Source of the DNA: Glandiceps talaboti
Lineage: Eukaryota > Hemichordata > Enteropneusta > Spengelidae
Reading direction: 5' to 3'
Assembly: GCF_964340395.1 (NCBI RefSeq)
Contig: NC_135565.1
Location: forward strand, 178,501-242,500
DNA: 64,000 nt
Part shown: positions 53,033-62,346 of the stretch, one piece after another
Position numbering within the stretch: the stretch's first letter is position 1
How the letters are laid out: every line of letters begins with the position of its first letter
Translations under genes and position numbers: made by a program
The notes under the pieces: model-generated
What the model saw: only the letters and a program-made list of their open reading frames with translations
What the model was told of the DNA's origin: nothing
Databases searched by the model: none

Positions 53033-53053
53033 ACCCCCCTCCCCCCCCCCCCA
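53033..53053. repeat. C-rich homopolymer tract
   Basis: A run of C interrupted by a single T lies immediately inside the conserved arm segment of the long-TIR element. The opposite arm has no matching G run, so it arose after the arms separated. Confidence 0.9.
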
Positions 53054-53439
53054 CACACAAACCTCCAACATAGGTATTTTTTTGTTCATTGGAGTCTACT
53101 GAATGAGACACAAAATGTTAACAGTGAACATTTTGGGATGCACTACCTGTTTGGCCTCGATTTCAAATTACATGTGCGTCACAGAATGTCGTCGAAAGGT
53201 TGAGGGTAGGGGTAACACATTGTCTTCCATACGACACATGCAAGCCCGGACTGTATTATCCAATATATATTTGGAAAGCTTAATAGAAATTTCCTTTCTA
53301 ATGATATAATGTTTGCCTTACATATGCCAAGAAATAAAAAATTTGGAGGTTTTAAGTTGCCGATTTTTGAAAAATCGAAAAATTTTCTGCAAAATTACCT
53401 AAAAAAAATTCCATTCTTTCTTTAAAAAATACCGCCAAT

Positions 53440-53908
53440 GGCGTTGTAGCACAACTGTAGTTTTTAAAAATGTTTATCCATATGCTAGTCCATGCTAACA
53501 ATGTGTTCATTTGTTGAACGACTATCCAGTTCCCAATCCAACCATGTTGCTATCTTTACGATATATGCTATCATTTGGCTGTTGCTATGGGCGTGGTCAT
53601 GTTGTTAGATATATTTGCATATATTTTTGTATGTTTTTGTTCACTTGTGTATGAATTCCTGATATCATCTTTGCAATATACGTGATCATTTGGCTGTTGC
53701 TATGGGCGTGGTCTTGTTGCTAGGCATATTTATATACATTTTTTGAATGTTTATTCAATTGTCTATTAATCCCCGTTATCTTTGCAATATATGTGATCAT
53801 TTGGCTGTTGCTATGGGCGTGGTCTTGTTGCTAGGCACATTTGCATACATTTTTTGAATGTTTATTCATTTGTCTTTCTATTCCTGTTGTAATCTTTGCA
53901 ATATACGT
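53440..53908 (+). repeat. About 113-bp repeat units inside the long-TIR element
   Basis: The units begin after ACCGCCAATGGCGTTGTAGC (53432) and repeat TTTGGCTGTTGCTATGGGCG (53572, 53688, 53800). They are the same family as 42090-42560. The array is cut at CAATATACGTGAT (53910) by the LINE fragment and resumes at TTTGGCTGTTGC (54730). Confidence 0.85.
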
Positions 53909-53910
53909 GA

Positions 53911-54526
53911 TCTAACCTCATGGTTTGCAGATAGTTTCCTTGAACTCAATGTTTGTAAAATGAAAGAAATGTATTTAGGAAGAGGACGAAGACAAGACAC
54001 AACTTTTGGCCCTGCTGCTGTGATAAATGGACAACAAGTAGAACAGGTGTCTATTTTTAAGTATCTTGGTACCCTTTTAGATTTGAATCTTAAATTCACA
54101 GAAAATGTTGATTACATTTTTAAGAAAGCACAGCAACGTTTGTATCTACTTCGTAAACTCAAAGATTTTGATGTCAGTAAGGATATTTTAGAATCAGTGT
54201 ACCGTTCATTAATTGAGAGTGTTCTAACATTTAATATTGTGTCTTGGTATGGTAATCTTTCTGTTAAAGACACAACAAGATTGGCGAGCATTGTAAAGTT
54301 GTCAGGAAAGATCATTGCTTCTAATCTATTACAGCTTCCTGATCTTTATATTAAATCACTTCGACGAAAGTCGATTCAAATTCTTGCAGACCAAACACAT
54401 CCACTTCACTCAAAGTTTAAATTTCATCCGTCAGGTCGCAGACTTGAAGTGCCTCTTGCACGTAAAAACTGTTTAAAGAAGTCTTTTATACCACGAGCTG
54501 TTGCCATTTTAAATTCAGAGTTTTAA
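53911..54526 (+). pseudogene. LINE reverse-transcriptase C-terminal fragment
   Basis: One open frame of about 205 codons starts abruptly at LTSWFADSFLELNVCKMKEM, the RT region after the catalytic motif (LNV.K motif). It continues with IFKYLGTLLDLNLKF, KKAQQRLYLLRKLKDFDVSK, SLIESVLTFNIVSWYGNLS, and a C-terminal HPLHSKFKFHPSGRRLEVPL with SFIPRAVAILNSEF, then stop. These are hallmarks of CR1/L2/Rex-type ORF2 C-termini. The catalytic motifs and endonuclease are lost to 5' truncation. The open frame is intact over its full length, so the insertion is fairly young. Confidence 0.9.
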
Positions 54527-54682
54527 TTGTGTGTGATTAGAATCGTATTTTATAGAGTTTACATTATGTGATATTTGATTGACGTATGCTTTTGTATATA
54601 TGTCTTTGTGATGCTTGTGTTTTTAGGACCTGTGATGCCAAAAGGAAATTTTCCATATGTTTTTAACAGATGGACAATAAAG

Positions 54683-54730
<48 letters not shown>

Positions 54731-54731
54731 T
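53911..54731 (+). mobile_element. 5'-truncated CR1/L2/Jockey-superfamily LINE fragment with (ATT)n tail
   Basis: The fragment contains the last part of an RT ORF (to 54526), a short 3' UTR with the hairpin-like CCAAAAGGAAATTTTCC, a polyadenylation-like ACAATAAAG (54675), and an (ATT)n tail of about 16 units. Short microsatellite tails in place of poly(A) are normal for CR1/L2-type LINEs. The insertion point is clean: host CAATATACGTGAT before and TTTGGCTGTTGC after join to give the intact repeat (compare GTGATCATTTGGCTGTTGC at 53791). A target duplication is absent or very short. Confidence 0.85.
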
Positions 54732-55000
54732 GGCTGTTGCTATGGGCGTGGTCTTGTTGCTAGGCAAATTTACATACATTTTTTGAATGTTTATTCAATT
54801 GTCTATTAATCCCTGTTGTTATCTTTGTGAAATACACGACCATTTGGCTGTTACTATGGGCGCGGTCATGGTTGCTAGGGTATTTGCATACATTTTATAA
54901 ATGTTTACTCATTTGCCTACCAGATGATGTTGTTATTTGACCAAAATATACTGCCATTTGGTTGTTGCTAAGGGCGTGGTCATGGTTGCTAGGGCCAATT
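54732..55000 (+). repeat. Continuation of the 113-bp repeat family
   Basis: TTGGCTGTTGCTATGGGCG, a TTTTTTGAATGTTTATTC segment and GCCTACCAGATGATGTTG (54915) repeat in order. The 54895-54935 stretch is the uninterrupted version of the site that the large LINE entered at 42560/52702, and so is a reference for that insertion. Confidence 0.8.
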
Positions 55001-55538
55001 TTGTAAAAATGTTTTGAAGAAAATCTGCAGAATAACAATTTCAGAAACATCTCACCAAGTTTCAGACTCGGTGACCAAGTACTTTTTGAGATATAAGTTT
55101 TTGACCAAAAATGAACATTTTTACACCTAATTTGCATATCACTCATGGAATCATTGTATGCTTAATATTTCTTCATCCATACATCCTAGATGCATTCCCA
55201 TTAAATTTCAGCCCAATCTGCTTAGTAGTTTTGGAATTATAGATTTTTAACCAAAAAGACACATTTTTAGCCCTAATTTGCATATCACTGATGGAATCAT
55301 CATGTCATGAGCAAATCTTACTTTACACCCCCTTAAGAATGTTCCCACCAAATTTCGCACCAATCTGCCCAGTAGTTTCTGAGTTTAAGTTTTTTGACCA
55401 AAAATCACATTTTTTGACCCAAATCACACACCTGTGATGCGATTATTTTGATTTGAACAATTTCCCAACTAGACACCCAAGGTAATGGACCCACCAAATA
55501 TCATGGCATTCGGTTCAGCGGTTTTTGACTTTAAGTTG

Positions 55539-55541
<3 letters not shown>
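55001..55541 (+). repeat. About 148-bp tandem repeats (four diverged units)
   Basis: The units are marked by ACCAAGTTTCAG (55055), TTAAATTTCAGCCC (55201), CCAAATTTCGCACC (55350) and CCAAATATCATGG (55494). Each has a TTTTTGACCAAAAA-type segment and TAATTTGCATATCACT. The layout resembles the 151-bp units of element B, though the sequence has diverged. Confidence 0.75.

Positions 55542-55585
<44 letters not shown>
55542..55585. repeat. (AC)n microsatellite
   Basis: About 22 AC units end in AGACAGACACTGGGCG. They form the 3' limit of the inner 148-bp repeat block. The minus-strand frame through it (poly Cys-Val) is a repeat artefact. Confidence 0.97.
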
Positions 55586-55590
<5 letters not shown>

Positions 55591-56009
55591 GACACTGGGC
55601 GATCCCTATAGCACTACTGAACCTCAGTATGATGTGTAGCACATAGACAAAGTGCTTTACTTCAGTGTTACAGTTTTGAAATAATCCTGACGCACTTGAC
55701 TGATGGTTAAAAGTTAAATTGGTGTTGCTTGATTCAATGAGAGCAGGACGCTGAGACGGCTCGTTGCATGTACTATTCATATGCTAGTTTAGGGGCCCAT
55801 TTTACCACTGCCAGCCGTGGTAAAATGAGATTTTACCACAGTTATTATCCAATCAGAATGGCACATAGTAGCATGATATAATATAATATTGGTTTTAATG
55901 GGGGAAATCATTAATAACCATCAAAATATATAATGTTAACATACTTTTTCTTATTAAGTTCATTCAACTGAATAAAAAACCCACCCCTTATGTGTATCAG
56001 ATCATGTTA
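55586..56009. other. AT-rich spacer with short palindrome
   Basis: Non-coding. It contains an inverted repeat ATTTTACCAC / GTGGTAAAAT with an 8-nt loop (about 55799-55826), followed by ATTTTACCAC again and CCAATCAGAATGG. That is the look of a small fold-back element end. No gene was seen. Confidence 0.6.
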
Positions 56010-56277
56010 TGTAAAAAAAAGAATGGAAAGTTTATATGTCATTTTGCGGAAAAATTATTGATTTTTCAAATCGGTGATTTAAAGTCTCCAGATATTTTTA
56101 AAATTAATTTTTGCATAATGTGCTAGATATTCAAATTAAACACATTAATTTTTTTAATGCTGCATGGTAACCCCCTCTGGCCCATGGACTATGACCCGTC
56201 ACTTCCAAAATTGTGAGTCAGGTAAAAAAAATGTGTGACCCAAAAAGCCCCTCTGGCTGCAACACTGAAACACACTG

Positions 56278-56703
56278 CCATTTCGTTGTTGCTATGGGCG
56301 TGGTCATTGTTGCTAGGGCCAATAACACTTTTAGAAAAATAACACTTATAGTAACATCTCACCAAGTTTTAATCTCATTGACAAAGTACTACCTGAGATA
56401 TAAGTTTTTGACCAAATTCACATTTTTTACACCTACTTTGCATATCACTTATGAGATCATTATATGCTTGATATTTCTTCATCTATACACCCCCAGATGC
56501 ATCCCCATCAAATTTCAGTCCAATCTGCTCAGTAGCTTTGGAATTAAAGACTTTTGATGAAAAAGACACATTTTTAATTTGCATATCACTAAATGGAATT
56601 ATCATATAATGAACAAATCAAGCAAATTGACGTGTGAATGTCCAAGAAATGGCGACAGACAGATGGACGGAACCCAATCTATAAGCCTCCGTTGGAGGGC
56701 TAA
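56278..56703 (+). mobile_element. Element C: 113-bp and 148-bp units with hairpin tail ending CTAA
   Basis: One 113-bp-type unit (TTGTTGCTATGGGCGTGGTC, 56286) and two 148-bp-type units (CACCAAGTTTTAATCTC; CAAATTTCAGTCCAATC) precede the tail GACAGACAGATGGACGGAAC, CCCAATCTATAAG and a hairpin AGCCTCC-GTT-GGAGGGCT, then CTAA (56700-56703) and CAACTAG. The long-TIR element was inserted into it. If the outer array at 42090-42560 belongs to the same element, it once ran from about 42.1 to 56.7 kb around all the younger insertions. Confidence 0.55.
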
Positions 56704-56735
56704 CAACTAGTGGTGGTCTAATGTAACAGTTGGAT

Positions 56736-59700
56736 AGAAAATGGTCTACCTGTTTTAGTACACATAGTCCGATGGGTACATGACCCTTAAGTATATAATT
56801 ATATATATAGTTACCTGTTTTTAGTACACATAGTCCTATGTAATGGGTACATGACCCTTAAGTGTATATATAGACCTATTTTTAGTTCACATAGTCCCAT
56901 GTAATGGGTACATGACCCTTAAGTGTATATATATAGACCTGTTTTTAGTTCACATAGTCCCATGTAATGGGTACATGACCCTTAAGTGTATATATATACC
57001 TGTTTTTAGTTCACATAGTCCCATGTAATGGGTACATGACCCTTAAGTGTATATATATACCTGTTTTTAGTTCACATAGTCCCATGTAATGGGTACATGA
57101 CCCTTAAGTGTTTATATAGATCTGTTTTTAGTACACATAGTCCCATGTAATGGGTACATGACCCTTAAGTGTATATATAGACCTATTTTTAGTTCACATA
57201 GTCCCATGTAATGGGTACATGACCCTTAAGTGTTTATATAGATCTGTTTTTAGTACACATAGTCCCATGTAATGGGTACATGACCCTTAAGTGTATATAT
57301 AGACCTGTTTTTAGTTCACATAGTCCCATGTAATGGGTACATGACCCTTAAGTGTATATATATACCTGTTTTTAGTACACATAGTCCCATGTAATGGGTA
57401 CATGACCCTTAAGTGTTTATATACACCTGTTTTTAGTACACATAGTCCCATGTAATGGGTACATGACCCTTAAGTGTATATATAGACCTATTTTTAGTAC
57501 ACATAGTCCGATGGGTACATGACCCTTAAGTGTATAATTATATATATATACCTGTTTTTAGTACACATAGTCCCATGTAATGGGTACATGACCCTTAAGT
57601 GTTTATATACACCTGTTTTTAGTACACATAGTCCCATGTAATGGGTACATGACCCTTAAGTATATATATAGACCTGTTTTTAGTTCACATAGTCCCATGT
57701 AATGGGTACATGACCCTTAAGTATATAATTATATATATATACCTGTTTTTAGTACACATAGTCCCATGTAATGGGTACATGACCCTTAAGTGTATTATAT
57801 ATATAGACCTGTTTTTAGTACACATAGTCCCATGTAATGGGTACATGACCCTTAAGTGTATAATTATATAATACCGGTTTTTAGTTCACATAGTCCCATG
57901 TAATGGGTACATGACCCTTAAGTGTATATATATACCTGTTTTTAGTTCACATAGTCCCATGTAATGGGTACATGACCCTTAAGTGTATAATTATATATAT
58001 ATACCTGTTTTTAGTACACATAGTCCCATGTAATGGGTACATGACCCTTAAGTGTATATATAGACCTGTTTTTAGTACACATAGTCCCATGTAATGGGTA
58101 CATGACCCTTAAGTGTATATATAGACCTGTTTTTAGTTCACATAGTCCCATGTAATGGGTACATGACCCTTAAGTGTATAATTATATATTATATATACCT
58201 GTTTTTAGTACACATAGTCCCATGTAATGGGTACATGACCCTTAAGTGTATATATAGACCTGTTTTTAGTACACATAGTCCCATGTAATGGGTACATGAC
58301 CCTTAAGTGTTTATATAGACCTGTTTTTAGTTCACATAGTCCCATGTAATGGGTACATGACCCTTAAGTGTTTATATAGACCTGTTTTTAGTTCACATAG
58401 TCCCATGTAATGGGTACATGACCCTTAAGTGTATATATAGAGTCTGACCTGTTTTTAGTACACATAGTCCCATGTAATGGGTACATGACCCTTAAGTGTA
58501 TATATATACCTGTTTTTAGTACACATAGTCCCACGTAATGGGTACATGACCCTTAAGTGTTTATATAGACCTGTTTTTAGTACACATAGTCCCATGTAAT
58601 GGGTACATGACCCTTAAGTGTATATATATACCTGTTTTTAGTTCACATAGTCCCATGTAATGGGTACATGACCCTTAAGTGTTTATATAGACCTGTTTTT
58701 AGTACACATAGTCCCATGTAATGGGTACATGACCCTTAAGTGTATATATATACCTGTTTTTAGTTCACATAGTCCCATGTAATGGGTACATGACCCTTAA
58801 GTGTTTATATAGATCTGTTTTTAGTACACATAGTCCCATGTAATGGGTACATGACCCTTAAGTGTTTATATAGACCTGTTTTTAGTTCACATAGTCCCAT
58901 GTAATGGGTACATGACCCTTAAGTGTTTATATAGACCTGTTTTTAGTTCACATAGTCCCATGTAATGGGTACATGACCCTTAAGTGTATATATATACCGG
59001 TTTTTAGTACACATAGTCCCATGTAATGGGTACATGACCCTTAAGTGTTTATATAGACCGGTTTTTAGTTCACATAGTCCCATGTAATGGGTACATGACC
59101 CTTAAGTGTTTATATAGACCTGTTTTTAGTTCACATAGTCCGATGTAATGGGTACATGACCCTTAAGTGTTTATATAGACCTGTTTTTAGTTCACATAGT
59201 CCCATGTAATGGGTACATGACCCTTAAGTGTTTATATAGACCTGTTTTTAGTACACATAGTCCCATGTAATGGGTACATGACCCTTAAGTGTATATATAG
59301 ACCTGTTTTTAGTTCACATAGTCCCATGTAATGGGTACATGACCCTTAAGTGTATATATATACCTGTTTTAGTCACATAGTCCCATGTAATGGGTACATG
59401 ACCCTTAAGTGTTTATATAGACCTGTTTTTAGTACACATAGTCCCATGGGTACATGACCCTTAAGTGTATATATAGACCTGTTTTTAGTTCACATAGTCC
59501 CATGTAATGGGTACATGACCCTTAAGTGTATATATATACCTGTTTTTAGTTCACATAGTCCCACGTAATGGGTACATGACCCTTAAGTGTTTATATACAC
59601 CTGTTTTTAGTACACATAGTCCCATGTAATGGGTACATGACCCTTAAGTGTTTATATATACCTGTTTTTAGTTCACATAGTCCCATGTAATGGGTACATG

Positions 59701-61126
59701 ACCCTTAAGTGTTTATATAGATCTGTTTTTAGTACACATAGTCCCATGTAATGGGTACATGGCCCTTAAGTGTTTATATAGACCTGTTTTTAGTTCACAT
59801 AGTCCCATGTAATGGGTACATGACCCTTAAGTGTTTATATATTACCTGTTTTTAGTTCACATAGTCCCATGTAATGGGTACATGACCCTTAAGTGTTTAT
59901 ATATACCTGTTTTTAGTTCACATAGTCCCATGTAATGGGTACATGACCCTTAAGTGTATATATATACCTGTTTTTAGTTCACATAGTCCCATGTAATGGG
60001 TACATGACCCTTAAGTGTTTATATAGACCTGTTTTTAGTTCACATAGTCCCATGTAATGGGTACATGACCCTTAAGTGTATATATATACCTGTTTTTAGT
60101 ACACATAGTCCCATGTAATGGGTACATGACCCTTAAGTGTATATATAGACCTGTTTTTAGTACACATAGTCCCACGTAATGGGTACATGACCCTTAAGTG
60201 TTTTATATAGACCTGTTTTTAGTTCACATAGTCCCATGTAATGGGTACATGACCCTTAAGTGTATATATAGACCTGTTTTTAGTTCACATAGTCCCATGT
60301 AATGGGTACATGACCCTTAAGTGTTTATATATACCTGTTTTTAGTTCACATAGTCCCATGTAATGGGTACATGACCCTTAAGTGTTTATATATACCTGTT
60401 TTTAGTACACATAGTCCCATGTAATGGGTACATGACCCTTAAGTGTTTATATAGACCTGTTTTTAGTTCACATAGTCCCATGTAATGGGTACATGACCCT
60501 TAAGTGTATATATATACCTGTTTTTAGTTCACATAGTCCCACGTAATGGGTACATGACCCTTAAGTGTTTATATAGACCTGTTTTTAGTTCACATAGTCC
60601 CATGTAATGGGTACATGACCCTTAAGTGTTTATATAGACCTGTTTTTAGTTCACATAGTCCCACGTAATGGGTACATGACCCTTAAGTGTTTATATAGAC
60701 CTGTTTTTAGTTCACATAGTCCCATGTAATGGGTACATGACCCTTAAGTGTATATATATACCTGTTTTTAGTTCACATAGTCCCACGTAATGGGTACATG
60801 ACCCTTAAGTGTATATATATACCTGTTTTTAGTTCACATAGTCCCATGTAATGGGTACATGACCCTTAAGTGTTTAATAGACCTGTTTTTAGTACACATA
60901 GTCCCATGTAATGGGTACATGACCCTTAAGTGTATATATAGACCTATTTTTAGTTCACATAGTCCCATGTAATGGGTACATGACCCTTAAGTGTTTAATA
61001 GACCTGTTTTTAGTACACATAGTCCCATGTAATGGGTACATGACCCTTAAGTGTATATATATTACCTGTTTTTAGTACACATAGTCCCATGTAATGGGTA
61101 CATGACCCTTAAGTGTATATATTTAC
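56736..61126 (-). repeat. 61-bp array made of the ACSS3 exon end plus splice donor (about 72 units)
   Basis: On the minus strand a unit starts CTTAAGGGTCATGTACCCAT and passes through GGGACTATGTGTACTAAAAA and CAG into GT(A/C)TATATATACA. The first 43 nt equal the last 43 nt of the ACSS3-like exon (61127-61169), including codons for LKGHVP and VLKT. The rest is the first 13 nt of its intron. A 5-nt insertion inside the ACCCATGGG segment distinguishes nearly all units from the exon. Exceptions without it are near 56765, 57510 and 59447. Units vary mainly in the TA-rich intronic part (60-66 bp) and at one T/A site. The array joins the exon with no intervening sequence. Most units keep CAG|GT, so they carry potential donors. 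Confidence 0.95.
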
Positions 61127-61130
61127 CTGT
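61119..61130 (-). promoter_or_regulatory. 5' splice site of the ACSS3-like exon at 61127-61226
   Basis: The minus strand reads AAAACAG|GTAAATATAT, a good CAG|GTAAAT donor. The next identical-looking donor lies 61 nt downstream (CAG|GTAATA at 61066), and about 70 more follow. GTAAAT at the authentic site is closer to consensus than the GTATAT or GTCTAT of most array copies. Confidence 0.85.
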
Positions 61131-61226
61131 TTTTAGTACACATAGTCCCATGGGTACATGACCCTTAAGTGCATCTTTAATTCCAATAACAGCACACTCA
61201 GCTAAAGCATTATGTTCTAATATAGC
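61127..61226 (-). CDS. ACSS3: ACSS3-like acyl-CoA synthetase, internal exon (C-terminal domain)
   Basis: A 100-nt exon encodes AILEHNALAECAVIG and IKDALKGHVPMGLCVLKT. It matches the C-terminal domain of short-chain acyl-CoA synthetases, where a helix (usually ...ILSHPAVAECAVVG) precedes LKGHVP. ACSS enzymes convert acetate or propionate to acyl-CoA; ACSS3 acts in mitochondria. The acceptor is TTTTATGTGTATTGCAG at 61227-61243 and the donor CAG|GTAAAT. It begins in phase 0 and ends one base into a Gly codon, completed by GC at the start of the 37469-37644 exon; together they read on without a gap in the family alignment as I know it. The upstream exon (the hinge and VDDVINVAGHR region) is not seen in 61227-64000. 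The next intron spans 23.5 kb. Confidence 0.87.
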
Positions 61227-61243
61227 CTGCAATACACATAAAA
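61227..61243 (-). promoter_or_regulatory. 3' splice site upstream of the 61127-61226 exon
   Basis: ATTTTATGTGTATTGCAG on the minus strand precedes GCTATATTAG. It is a T-rich tract with terminal CAG, consistent with a functional acceptor and with the phase-0 start of the coding sequence. Confidence 0.75.
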
Positions 61244-61515
61244 TAGTTACATGTTTCATTCCTTCAATACAATCAATTTGGATACAGTTAACTCTTTAAA
61301 ATTAATCACAAAATTACAACAACTAAGACACTGTGGGAATACTTTGTGTACTCAATGGATCCAATAGAGATTTACAACTCATTCCAAACAAACTTACAGA
61401 GATAAAGACAGTATTTGTTGATTACTATCAATACAATGAATGTAATATGGGCACATGAATCTCATTGATAATTAATTGGGTTTTTTATCAATGACAACTA
61501 GGCTGAGATACAAGC
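61244..61515. other. Intronic unique sequence
   Basis: This AT-rich sequence has no open frame of note, no repeat and no recognisable exon. It is the only non-repetitive flank upstream of the ACSS3-like exon and would suit primer or read anchoring when checking the array. Confidence 0.6.
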
Positions 61516-61611
61516 TATAAGACACACACATACACATACACCCACACATAGATACATACACACATACACATACATACATACACACATACATACATACATA
61601 CATACATACAT

Positions 61612-61642
<31 letters not shown>

Positions 61643-61720
61643 TACATACATACATACATATATACACATACATACATACATACATACACACATACATACA
61701 TACATACATACACACATACA

Positions 61721-61752
<32 letters not shown>

Positions 61753-61945
61753 CACATACATGCATACACATAGTATTACATACATACACATACACATATA
61801 CATACACACATATACACATACACACATACATACACACACATACATACATACATACATACATACATACATACATACATACATACATACATACAAATATACA
61901 CACACATACATACATACATACATACATACATACATACATAAATAA
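61516..61945. repeat. (ACAT)n / (AC)n compound microsatellite
   Basis: Tetranucleotide CATA repeats are mixed with CA dinucleotides over about 430 bp. Minus-strand open frames of Met-Tyr-Val-Cys repeats (up to 180 codons) arise because the 4-bp unit cycles through all frames without stops. They are not genes. Confidence 0.95.
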
Positions 61946-62058
61946 ATAAATAATAATGTTTATTTTCGCCAGAAAAAAAAAAAGACACAATATCTCGTAC
62001 AAAGAGCTCGACATTACAAATAAATTTACAGAGCTTAATGTTATAAATTATTCAGATT

Positions 62059-62063
<5 letters not shown>

Positions 62064-62124
<61 letters not shown>
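62064..62124. repeat. (CA)n microsatellite
   Basis: About 30 CA units lie inside the LINE 3' UTR. Confidence 0.97.
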
Positions 62125-62129
<5 letters not shown>

Positions 62130-62346
62130 GGTGAACATTTCTGGCGGGGATCACAAATAGTTCATTCGAACTAGTCTGAATGTGACCCTCAGACACAATG
62201 CGAAAAATACTTTTAAAGGTGAACGTCTGTGAAAGATGGTCGAACGGTATAAGAAGTATAACAGCTGTATATGCCGATGGGTAGATTAATTAACAGTAAA
62301 TGATATCTACATAACATAACAGTGGAATAGCACTGAAAAGAGAAGT

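Larger units (their letters stand above)
52740..56267. mobile_element. Long-TIR DNA-transposon-like element, non-autonomous
   Basis: The outer ends are CAGTGTTGCAGCCAG (52740-52754) and its perfect reverse complement (56253-56267). They are flanked by AAACAC on both sides (52734-52739 and 56268-56273), a likely 6-bp target duplication. Inward the arms continue to match: GTCCATGGGCCAGAGG with GGGTTACC (about 53003) pairs with GGTAACCC and CCTCTGGCCCATGGAC (about 56166), and TCTGCAAAATTACC / TTCCATTCTTTC (about 53388-53421) pairs with AAGAATGGAAAG / ATTTTGCGG (about 56019-56048). The left arm is lengthened by a 113-bp-family insertion (52845-52980). No transposase was found. A terminal CAGTG recalls hAT ends, but those make 8-bp duplications. 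The interior holds repeats and a LINE fragment. Confidence 0.6.

Noticed and set aside
61062-61126. Extension of the ACSS3-like exon into the array as coding sequence
   Set aside because: The frame stays open for one unit only, then stops. The CAG|GTAAAT donor at 61127 and the phase match with the next exon favour the shorter exon.
56736-61126. Array as a mobile-element-derived minisatellite
   Set aside because: Its unit matches the adjacent coding exon and donor base for base over 43 nt, so a transposon source is unnecessary.
61472-62014. Cys/Tyr/Met-rich open frames of 145-180 codons
   Set aside because: They are translations of (CATA)n microsatellite in every frame.
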